A DNA stretch of 64,000 nucleotides from Pogostemon cablin. Taxonomy: Eukaryota > Streptophyta > Magnoliopsida > Lamiales > Lamiaceae. Of this stretch, positions 35,143 through 45,059 are shown piece by piece. The notes under the pieces are model-generated. The model had not been told where the DNA came from. It searched no databases and saw only the letters and a program-made list of their open reading frames with translations. The DNA is taken from positions 22,946,064-23,010,063 of the forward strand of contig CM042997.1 of assembly GCA_023678885.1 (NCBI GenBank). Reading direction: 5' to 3'. Both the position numbers and the translations under genes were made by a program. Every line of letters starts with the position of its first letter. Position 1 is the stretch's first letter.

Positions 35143-36790
35143 TGATGAGTGATATTTTCACCTAGATTTTAGTGTCTTTTTATGTGTGTTTTCGTATTAT
35201 TTCATTAGTGTTTATGTGTATTTTGGTTGTGTTATGTTTTTTATGAAAATACATGAGAATGAGCTTAAACGTATGATTTTTAGGTAAAAATGGATTCTAG
35301 ACGCGATAAGGAAGATGTGGGAAAAAACGGAGCTCAATTCGGAGTTGAAACGAGGGAGAATGAGTCAAAGCAAAATGCTGAAAATCGCACGCCCAACTTG
35401 TGTAATTTTTCTGTACTCTTGTAGAGATCAAAACTAGAATTGTAATATATGGTTGGAAAACTACAGAAAAGAGGATCGTTTTGGTATAAGAAACACCTCA
35501 ACCGGAGCCCAAACGAGAAAGTTATGATTAAAATGGTGACGTCGCGCAAGTTGTTCTTACTCAGCACGATTGTACTACTTTGCATGACTTGTTACACCTT
35601 CAAATGTTGGAAGTTTTATTAATTCTTTATATTCATAGAAAGCCACGGAAGAGAGGATCGCGTGAGCACAAGAATCACCCAAATTGAATTTTATATGAGA
35701 AAGTTATATGCAAAACGGTGAGACTACACTGCACTAACCCGAACTCGGCCCGAAGTCAATTTTATGATTAGAATGTGTTCTAGAAGGTTCCAAGGGGTAC
35801 AAATATCCATTTTGAGTGTAAAATAAGAGAAGGATCAGTAGGGATCAGCTACACAGGTAATTCACACCATTTTTCACACACTTTCATCTCCATTCCATCT
35901 ACCCTTCATCCCATTCACCCATCCTTGAATCCATCCATCCAATACACCATCCAAGTAGCTAGAGAAGTAAGAGAGAGAGGAAAATTACAAAGGGAAGAAG
36001 AAGATCACCATTGGAGCCATCCAATGAGTTTTCATCTAAACTTTTTATTGAATCCTTATTGTTCATCATGGTTTGTAAGGATTTTAATGTCTATGTTGAT
36101 TTTCTTGTGACTATGAGAGGCTAATCTCCTTTGTGAGATTAGCAATATGAATTGTGTTGGATAATTTTGGGTATTTTGCAATTGAATAATTATGTTGATT
36201 GGGTTTAGTGATTTTCTATCATTGATGCTTAAGATCTTGAGGTTTATGATGATTTGTGTGTTTTGTTATTCTAAATATGTGATTAGATTGAGAAATCAAT
36301 TATGTGCTTAGGATAATTAAGTGAATCATTTCATCAAACACTTCATGTGCATTATAAATTGTAAAGAGATTGAGAAATCCTTTAGGATTTAGAACGCTTT
36401 GATAGAACATTCGATTGGTTAGATCGAGAGGTCATTGATCGTGTGAGGGGACTCTCTAATTGAACTTAGTACCTAATTGGAATTGTTTGATTGAGAACCA
36501 ACCTTTGAGCTATTTTGAGACCTTTGTGAGGATCTACATCATATCCATCTCGAGATGGAGTTTAGGTGGAATTCGTGTTGGCCCTTAGTTATTAACCCTT
36601 GACACATATGAATTCGTTGCATGATACCTAGATTTTCCATACTTTAAGTATTGCTAGTCTCATCTCTATCTACTTGGCTCATTCATCCATCATCCATTCA
36701 TCTATCACATCATTTATCCTATCATTTAATTGTTTTAGTGTCATTTCTTGATTAATCCTATCCTTTTATGACCATCTCTATAATACTATG
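35143..36790. mobile_element. Second gypsy-type LTR, probably truncated on the right
   Basis: It starts TGATGAGTGATATTTTCACC right after the copia codon for HCD. A 340-base block at 35390-35730 matches 32930-33270 of the first nested LTR (TGGAGATCAAAACTA against TAGAGATCAAAACTA, GGTGACGTCGCGCAAG, TGCATGACTTGTTACA). No target duplication is found. The copia sequence beyond it is not contiguous with that before it, so a deletion of roughly 2 kb of host element accompanied or followed the insertion. Confidence 0.7.
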
Positions 36791-37580
36791 ATGAACATGC
36801 TAAGTTATTAGATGCTAAGCCTGTTTCCACTCCCCTAGCAGCAGGGGAATCTCTCCTTAGTGACGGCTCCACATTTTGTGATCCTACTTTATACAGGTCA
36901 CTTGTTGGAGCTCTCCAGTATTTGACCATTACTCGCCCTGAGCTATCTTATGCAGTTAGCTCAGTTAGTCAGTTTCTTCACTTGCCTACGGATGATCATT
37001 TTTCGGCAGTGAAGCGAATCCTTCGATATGTGAAAGGCACCATGCATTATGGATTATCCTTCAAGAGAAATCGGGCACCTCCATCTTGGGCTATTCTGAT
37101 GCTGATTGGGCTCGTTGCATTGAGACACGTCGTTCTACTTATGGATACTCTATCTTTATTAGGGGAAATCTCGTTTCTTGGAGTGCCAAGAAATAACCAA
37201 CTGTTGCCAGATCCAATTGTGAGTCTGAATATCGTGCCATGGCAAATGCAGCAGCGGAAATTGTTTGGGTCACGAATTTGCTTGGTGAGCTTCGGATACT
37301 ACCTCCTTCTCGGCCTACTCTTTTGTGTGATAATAAGAGTGCTATCTTCTTAAGTCAAAATCTGGTTGCACACAAGAGGGCTGAGCATATTGATCTTGAT
37401 TATCACTTTGTTCGTGAGCTCGTCTCTTTGGGTAAGCTATCCACTCGTTTTGTACCATCCCATCTCCAGTTAGCAGACATTTTCACAAAGAGTCTACGAC
37501 GTCTAGCCTACGAGTTTCTACGTTCCAAGCTTTGTGTGTGTCTTCACCCCACGCAGCGCTTGATGGGGGTAATAAGGTAA
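36791..37580 (+). pseudogene. copia reverse-transcriptase tail and RNase H
   Basis: It begins HAKLLDAKPVSTPLA and runs through YLTITRPELSYAV and ILRYVKGTMHYGL. A frameshift near 37080 shifts to the frame reading GYSDADWARC, and a stop codon lies in SAKK*PTVARSN. The RNase H end reads LLCDNKSAIFLSQN and the C-terminus ADIFTKSLRRLAYEFLRSKL, the classic copia ending. The YVDD catalytic part of RT is missing. Confidence 0.88.
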
Positions 37581-37747
37581 ATACAAATCATTGACAGTGT
37601 ATATTTAAAATACTATATTTTTTTATTGAATTTTTGGTATATCCTCCACTAATTGTGGATCTGTTGTATCAATATTGTAAATCCTCTATTATTAATAGCA
37701 GTGGACTGATCACCACATTCAAGCGGTGATTTTCAAACCTTATCACA
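37570..37747 (+). repeat. 3' LTR of the copia element
   Basis: Starts TAATAAGGTAAATAC after the purine tract and ends AACCTTATCACA before the TTATT duplication. It is 178 bp against 172 bp for the 5' copy because of a small AT-rich indel. Confidence 0.9.
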
Positions 37748-37752
37748 TTATT

Positions 37753-39203
37753 GGTTCAATAATAATTACTCAATTAATATTTTTTCTATTACTCTAATAA
37801 TGAATGTTTTGACTAAAATTTGTAAGAAAATTTTATATTATTTTTTCAAAATATATAAAAATACTCCTTAATAAGAATTTAGCATAATTATTGTTGTTTT
37901 ATAAAAATAATTTAATTGTTATTAGAATTATTAAAAAAAATCCTTAACGGATATTTAGTATAATTATTATTTTTATAAAAATAATTTAAGATTTTAAGTT
38001 AATGAAAAAAAATCATAGTCATAACATAATAAATATAATTATTTAAATTAATTAAAAAATCTTAATTTACTCCATTCAAATATGTTTTAATTCTTTTAAA
38101 AATGGCTAAATAAGTATATCTCCATATTTAATTTTATTATTAAAATATTTATCATATTTAACCTAATAAATTATTGTACATTTAAATAATATTATTTATT
38201 TCATTTGATTCTAAAATGTAACATATTTATAAATATGAAAAGTCAATTAATTAAATTAGCTATTTTATTTTGAAAAGTCAATTTCTTGCCCAAATTCAAT
38301 TTTATAATGTTATAAGATCAAATTCAATTTTATACCTTTTTAGTATGGAATGTTATACTTTTGTCGTAAGAATTTATATTCTTGATTTTCCAAAAAAAAT
38401 TTAATGGAGTAATAATTAATTTTTATAGTAAAACTTTAATACTCTTTATATTTAAACGATTTTTTCATTTAAAAAATAATATTTTTATTAATTAAAATAA
38501 AATATTACTCCTTTAAATACCAAATTTTTTAAAACAAAATATTACACCTTTAAATACCATTTTTTTTTTAGCATATTCATATCCCATTCATAATGTATAG
38601 ACACTCTAAATGTAACAAAAATTTAATACTAACGTATTAATAATATCATATGGAGATATATAAAGATGTAGGAGTACATACTAAAATTCATAGGAATTAA
38701 TACAATTAATTGTGTATTAATTAATTTCGAGACAAAAAAAAACCCAAAAATGTCCCAAAAATTTATGAAAAGCCAATACATGCATGTAACCGTTACATTA
38801 AATGCCCAAAAATTGAAAGTGTCCAATATGTATCAACTGAGACACTTTTTTATATCCACAAATCATTTTTGTTATACTGCCCCATAGTATAGATGGATTC
38901 AAGTTTTATTATTAATTTATTTGATTTATTCACCATAATATAATTAGATTAATATTAATATAATTATACATAACTATTATTATAACAAATAAAAAATTAA
39001 AGAAAAAAGTTATCATCATAAAAATATATTTTACACTTAAAATAAAGTTATGATTTTAAATTTTAAAATAAAATTTTTGTAACTGCGTTATACGCGTGTA
39101 ATTATTCTAGTGAGAGAATAAAAATGATTATTAACTAATCTTATAAGAAGGAAAAAGATGGAAACGAAATTAATTATTCTAGTGAGAGAATAAAGATGAT
39201 TAT
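37753..39203. other. AT-rich spacer
   Basis: No gene or recognisable element is supported; A/T runs and short AT repeats only. A minus-strand frame at 38629-38826 shows no motif. Near 39105-39190 the block ATTCTAGTGAGAGAATAAA occurs twice. Confidence 0.55.
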
Positions 39204-39492
39204 TAATCTTATGGATAGGTTTTGTGCGAGATTGTCTCACGGATCCCATTTCGTGAGACGGGTATCCATTAAACCATCACCTGGAAGGATCCGGCTGGCC
39301 GCGCGTCAAATTAGCGAAGAAGGGCCGCTACTTGTCCTGGGCCATTAAATGGTTAGATAAGTGTTTATTTTTTTATATTTTGTTCTTTTTTCTTAATAAT
39401 TACTCCAATACATTAATTATTGATGGCATTATGTATTTTTATTTTATTTTTATAAGAAAATATCTTAGTACTCTTAATTCATCTTTTTATTT

Positions 39493-39742
39493 GGGTTAGT
39501 CTTACATGAGACTGTCTCAAGTGAGATCATTTTACACTTTTTAAAATACTTATTACTTTCGATATAAAATGTTATCACTTACGCTATAAAATGTTATCAC
39601 TTTTTATTTACATTATAAATTATTCATAAAATTGTATTATCACTTTTCATGAATTTAGTATCACTTTTCGTAATGGAAGTTATAATTTTTCGGCCGTCTC
39701 ACGTAAGCCCTTACATGAGACGGTCTCACACAAGTCTTTGCC
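39493..39742. mobile_element. Nested short copy of the GTCTCACG family
   Basis: The left end GGGTTAGTCTTACATGAGAC pairs with the right end GTCTCACACAAGTCTTTGCC. It is flanked by TTTTATTT on both sides (8-9 bp duplication). Interior words TTATCACTTTT match the host element. Confidence 0.7.
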
Positions 39743-40068
39743 TTTTATTTTTTATTCATCTTATTCTATTTTATTCATGAATTATTCATAAAATAATTTA
39801 ATGGACGGTTATCACTTTTTTATTGATCAAACATCACTTTCTATTAAACATTTTATCACTTTTATTCATCTAATGAATTGTTAAAATTGTTTAATTAGAC
39901 GATTATCACTTTCATTTTACTGATTAGATATCATTTTCTATTAATAATATTATCACCTTTTACTTATCTCACGAATTATTTATAAAAATATTTATTTTAA
40001 CAGTTATCACTTTTCATTGATTATATATAACTTTTTATAAAAAATATTATCACTTTTTGTTAAAAAAA

Positions 40069-40857
40069 TATTATTACTTTTTATCCGATCTATTATTTAT
40101 GAAATAGTTTAATCAATCTGCTATTAATAATTTTTTGTATTAAAGTATTGTCACTTCTTATATATCCTATAAATTATTGTGAAATATTTAATTTGATTGT
40201 TATCACTTTCTTTGATCAAATATCACTTTTTATTGAAAATATTATCACTTTTTATTTATTGTAATATTAATGACATGGAATAATTTATTTAGACATTGAT
40301 CACTTTTCTTTGATCAAGTGTCACTTTTTTATAAGAAAATGAATTAAAAAAAAATACTAAACTTCATTTTAAAAGAAAATTTAAATTAATAGAGAAGTTA
40401 TTATTTTAAAAGAAAATTAGAAACTTATTAATTAAAGGAAAAAAATAATAAAAGAAAAAAAAATATTATTACTTTTTATCCGATCTATTATTTATGAAAT
40501 AGTTTAATCAATCTACTATTAATAATTTTTTGTATTAAAGTATTGTCACTTCTTATATATCCTATAAATTATTGTGAAATATTTAATTTGATTGTTATCA
40601 CTTTTCTTTGATCAAATATCACTTTTTATTGAAAATATTATCACTTTTTATTTATTGTAATATTAATGACATGGAATAATTTATTTAGACATTGATCACT
40701 TTTCTTTGATCAAGTGTCACTTTTTTATAAGAAAATGAATAAAAAAAAAATACTAAACTTCATTTTAAAAGAAAATTTAAATTAATAGAGAAGTTATTAT
40801 TTTAAAAGAAAATTAGAAACTTATTAATTAAAGGAAAAAAATAATAAAAGAAAAAGA
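40069..40857. repeat. 395-bp tandem duplication
   Basis: TATTATTACTTTTTATCCGA starts at 40069 and again at 40464, and the two copies stay nearly identical to the end (AAAGGAAAAAAATAATAAAA). I see only a few single-base differences, such as ATCTGCTATT against ATCTACTATT. The duplication is recent. Confidence 0.92.
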
Positions 40858-41065
40858 AGGTTACAGCACTTCGCGCGTATCTCAAACGAGGGTTGTTTTT
40901 AAGGCATGACAAAGGTTGACCACTATGCTATCAATACTTTTAACACTTTCAATCTAACAGTAATAGTAACAGTGAACACGCGCTCTAATCGGGTTATTAA
41001 GGGCTCCGTCTCACGAAAAATGAGATCCGTCAGATGGTCTCGTACAAGTTTTTGCCTAATCTTAT

Positions 41066-42356
41066 AAGAAGGAAAAAATGAAAACGAAATTAATTCCACA
41101 AAGAATATATAGATTGGAGTTTTGGATGTAAAAAATATATATGATATCTCTTTATCTCCTAATCAATTAATAATTAATATTAATAATATTAAGTATAAAT
41201 TGGTATGGATAGATATCTCCTATTAATTCAATTCATAATTTAAAATTTTACGCAATAAAATAACATAAAAAATTATAATTAAATCAATATACATATTAAT
41301 TAAAAGAAATAAAAAACTTAATATATATATAGATTAGTATAAACAAATAAATAAATGTAGATTAATATAAAAAATAAATAAATTGTGGTTTAAAAAAATG
41401 AAATTTGTAAAAAAAATAATGAAGTTTATAAGGAATCAAAAGAAACTAAAAAAAAATCTTCTTTAAAACATGAAAAAACTTTTAGAGAATAATTTGTGAT
41501 GTATGAAGTTAGACAATAATTTGTGTAAGTTTAGGATTAAATAAATGAAATTACAATACATGAGATTTAAATTTCATAAAAAAAAATTGGGATTTTCTTT
41601 TTCAATGTTCACAATGACAAAAAAAAACATAAAATAAATAAATAAATTATTATGATTTTAAAAAAAGAATTTGTAAAAAATAAAGAGAAATTTATAAAAA
41701 ATCAAAAAAAGTTATAGAATAACAAAAGTACCATCTTTAAGACGTGAACTGGATAGTTTTTGTGTGAATCGAAAGAATAGAACACAATATTTATAGATGT
41801 AGGGAATATTAATTTGAATTTCATTAGTATTTATCAACATTAAGTTTAATTTGATAAATTCATATCCAATCTTAAAATAAATACATTTCTATTAAATTTT
41901 AAATTTAAATAATAATTAATATCTAATATAGGCAGGATATATATGTTTATTTAAATATATATCGTAGTAAATAAGATATATAAATAAATAAGAATAATAA
42001 AAGTAATTAATAATTAAAATATTCAAAAAATTGTGGAAGCGACACCTCATCAAAATTAAACTCTCCTTTAGTATATTAAATTTAATTAATTAATTTAAAT
42101 ATATATCTTAATAAATAATATATATAAATAAATAAGAATAATAAAAGTAATTAATAATTAAAATATTCGAAAAATTGTGGAAGCCACACCTCATCAAAAT
42201 AAAATTTTCCTTTAGTATATTAATATTAAATATATCTTTTAATATTTTTTAAAATAATTTATTGGTTAAAATAATACTTCAATACATATGTATAAGCATT
42301 ATCATAAACTTACTATTTTGGATAATTTTATAATTTCAGCCCCGATATTTTTAAAA
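41066..42356. other. AT-rich spacer with a diverged direct repeat
   Basis: No gene is supported. The block ATATAAATAAATAAGAATAA with AATTAATAATTAAAATATTC and TTGTGGAAGC(G/C)ACACCTCA occurs twice (about 41968-42060 and 42118-42205). Confidence 0.6.
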
Positions 42357-42632
42357 GAGAAACTCTCTTATGAGATGTGTTTTTTGTGAGACGGGTTAAC
42401 ATATTGTTAAAGTATGCTTAATATATAGATAAATTATACTTATTAATGGTTAAAGTATGTTAATAATGAATCATATTATAACACCTTAAATTCATACTTT
42501 AATTCATCATTTATCATACTTTACAAAACATATTTTAACCATCATTAAATATACTTTATTTATATAATATACATACTTTAACACGTCTCACAAAGCGTCT
42601 CACATATGTAACGTCTCACAAGAGAATTTGTC
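42357..42632. mobile_element. Mutator-type MITE (GTCTCACG family)
   Basis: Exact 9-bp TTTTTAAAA copies flank it (42348-42356 and 42633-42641). The ends GAGAAACTCTCTTATGAGA and CGTCTCACAAGAGAATTTGTC are inverted repeats. The interior is itself palindromic: TTAAAGTATGCTTAATATA on the left is mirrored by ATATACATACTTTAACACG on the right. Confidence 0.85.
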
Positions 42633-43137
42633 TTTTTAAAAAATAGAAAAATAATTAGATCTCAAGTTTTGTACGGAAAACGAGTACATATTTCCACATA
42701 ATATGCGGATAAATTATATTTTATAATAAAATTAATTAGATAATCCAATATTATTCCTATTGTAATTTAATAATGAGGATATACTCAAATTTTTTGAAGA
42801 TATATTTTTATTAATTGATTTATTTATTATTTTAAGGTTTACTTTTTAATTCTAAATATAAAGATATACATTTGTAATATAATAAAAATAATAATAATAA
42901 TATAGAAATATTATACGTGATATTAAAATAAAAAATAAATTATTTATTTCTAACCAATCAAAAAATATGATTAAGTTGTTGTTTAATTTAAAAATATATA
43001 TGAATAATAATAATAATAATAAGTTGGATATATTTTATTGATTTGTTTAATTATCTATTCATAATCAATAAAAAAATACGATATACATCATACTTTTAAA
43101 AAGTTATTTATAGCAGCGCAATTAGTATAAAGTGAGT

Positions 43138-43316
43138 CTCTTGTGCGCCCGGACACACGAATTTAGATCCGACCCCTTTATAATTTATGTGCCCCTTTAC
43201 AATTTAAACTCCGTAGTAATACATAGATTTAAATAGAATTGGGAGGGAAAGTGTTGTGTTCACATGGGAACACAGACTGTGTCCCCGTATCCCGGGAGCG
43301 CATGAGCTTTTGTCAT
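43138..43316 (-). repeat. Dispersed repeat GGCAAAAGCTCATG family, copy 3 (inverted)
   Basis: Read on the minus strand it goes GACAAAAGCTCATGCGCTCC, GTGTTCCCATGTGAACACAA, ATTGTAAAGGGGC, GGGCGCACAAG, the same block order as at 8907 and 21752. Confidence 0.7.
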
Positions 43317-43388
43317 TAGGAGTATAAGATAATCCAATTATTTTGAGAGCTACAAAATTCTGTATTAATAGTACACCTCATTAACATA

Positions 43389-44641
43389 CTCCCTCCGTCC
43401 AACCCAAACGTCATCGGTTGCTTTTTGTGCGTAGATTAATGAGTATTATTATTTTATGTGTAGTGGGTAGTTGTATTAGTAGTGAGTGGTGGGCCACATG
43501 TGGTACCTTTTTACTAAAAGTGGGAAATGGGGACATTTGGATGGTATGTCCAATATAGTAAAATGAGGACCATTCGGTGGGACGGAGGGAGTACTTATTT
43601 TCACATTTTCCGTTTTCGTCAATTCCACACTTATCTTCATCACCATTTTTTTACATTAATCAACAACCTCAAAAGTTATCATAATTTCAAAAATACCACT
43701 CTCACCTAACACACATAACATACTTTATTCTCCTTTCGTCAGCCCCCAATGTAGTGGATTAATGAATATTATTATTTAATGTGTAGTAGGTAGTTGTATT
43801 AGTGACGTGCGTGAGACCCATATATTAAATGTATTAGTGATGTGTGTGTGTCCATGTATTTAAAAAGTGAAATGTATACCATTGATGCGTACGCCCAAAA
43901 TAGCAAAATGTATACCTTTTCAGCAGACGGAGAGAGTAATTCATTTATTATCTAAAAATACCACAATATACTAATAAAAAGTTAATTAATAAAATTGTCA
44001 AAAAGCAAAATTTCTTAATTAATTATTATTATTACTCTCTCTGTCCCATTTCAATATTTACATATTTATATTTTGGGCGTCCAATTTCAATGTTTACGTT
44101 TATTTTTTTTTGGAATATGAGACCCACCTAAAACAATTAATATATCACCATGGTCCCCACATCCAACACTAATACACTTACCCACTTTACATTAAATATT
44201 ATATCTTTCCACACACTATCTATTAAAATACTATACTCCTTAATCAACGTGTAGAATTATATCTTTTCACCCACTATCTATTAAAATACTAACTCCTTAA
44301 TTAACGTGTAAAAAGTAATCGTAAATATTAAAACGAGACGGAGGGAGTATTTATTTGGTGCAAATAAGTCCGAGATGAAGGGAGTAATTACAGAATTACT
44401 CCCTCTATCCCCTTGAAAAAGGTATTCATTTCACTATTTCTGGCATCCGCTTCAAAAACATCAATTTTCTCTATTTAATAAAGAAAATATACAATATGAC
44501 CCACCGCTTCCATCTAGTACAATTACCCACCTTATCTATAATAATAATACTCCTTAATTTACGTGAAAAAAACAAATAAAGACCTTAAAACCGTCCACGT
44601 GCAAACAGCAAACGAGGACCTTTCAAGAGGGACGGAGAGAG
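43389..44641. mobile_element. Cluster of four Stowaway-like MITEs upstream of the SHPRH-like gene
   Basis: Copy 1: 43389-43591, ends CTCCCTCCGTCC and GGGACGGAGGGAG, TA both sides. Copy 2: about 43728-43936, ends TTCTCCTTTCGTC and GACGGAGAGAG. Copy 3: 44035-44347, ends CTCTCTCTGTCCC and GAGACGGAGGGAG. Copy 4: 44399-44641, ends CTCCCTCTATCCC and GGGACGGAGAGAG. Each is next to TA. Interiors differ, so these are separate insertions rather than one duplicated unit. The last ends about 420 bases before the gene's ATG. Confidence 0.85.
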
Positions 44642-44643
44642 TA

Positions 44644-45059
44644 ATTATTTACTATTTATTTAAAAGGTATTGTGAACAAATCGAAATTTCAGCGGATGTC
44701 AGCGAAACCGACTTAGCCACCATTGGCCATGGTTTCGTAGCTACTAACTACTAAGCAACACATTGCACGCTCATCTCTGACTCCACCAATTCTATCGTAC
44801 GTGAAATTTTAGCTCAATCTATGAGAATTCTTGGATATTGTACGAAAAATCAAACGGCTAATGTTCTCAAACACACGCGATATGCAGCTTCTCTTCATGT
44901 ATTTATGGCTTCGAATGCGTTTGAATTGCTGACACTTACACCAACTGAAAGAGCCTAAATTATCGTCGTTGTTGAATTTATTGATGAAATTGAGGGTTTC
45001 TTGTCCGACGACATCAGACTGAGGTTTTTTGTAGGTTTAATAGCGACTTCTGTGTGGAG
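44644..45059 (+). promoter_or_regulatory. Probable promoter proximal region and 5' UTR of the SHPRH-like gene
   Basis: About 400 bases of more balanced composition between the last MITE and the ATG. No protein motif is seen in its short frames. The true start of transcription cannot be placed from sequence alone. Confidence 0.4.

Larger units (their letters stand above)
31157..37747 (+). mobile_element. Ty1-copia LTR retrotransposon, interrupted and dead
   Basis: Two near-identical LTRs (31157-31328 and 37570-37747) are flanked by 5-bp TTATT duplications (31152-31156 and 37748-37752). A primer-binding site TGGTATCAG matching initiator tRNA-Met follows the 5' LTR directly, and a purine tract (GATGGGGG) precedes the 3' LTR. 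Inside are gag, protease, pre-integrase, reverse-transcriptase tail and RNase H pieces, in copia order. Two gypsy-type LTRs are inserted, and most of integrase and RT is missing. The LTRs differ by about four substitutions and one small indel, so the insertion is fairly young. Confidence 0.92.
39213..41056. mobile_element. Mutator-type element (GTCTCACG family), 1844 bp
   Basis: Flanked by exact 9-bp copies of TAATCTTAT (39204-39212 and 41057-41065). About 50 bases at each end are inverted: GATTGTCTCACGGATCCCAT with TTTCGTGAGACGG on the left, against CCGTCTCACGAAAAATGAG with GATCCGTCAGATGGTCTC on the right. No transposase frame is present. The interior holds a nested 250-bp relative (39493-39742), a 395-bp tandem duplication and dozens of TATCACTTTT words. 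A GC-richer patch at 39280-39350 and another at 40860-41010 are non-coding as far as can be seen. Confidence 0.9.

Noticed and set aside
39213..41056. CRISPR-like or other regular repeat-spacer array in the TATCACTTTT region
   Set aside because: Spacing is irregular, the sequence is a plant transposon with target duplications, and no associated genes exist.
45054..45059. Upstream in-frame start for the SHPRH-like protein
   Set aside because: The codon at 45054 is GTG, not ATG. The first ATG in frame is 45060, which gives the family-like start MGRRK.
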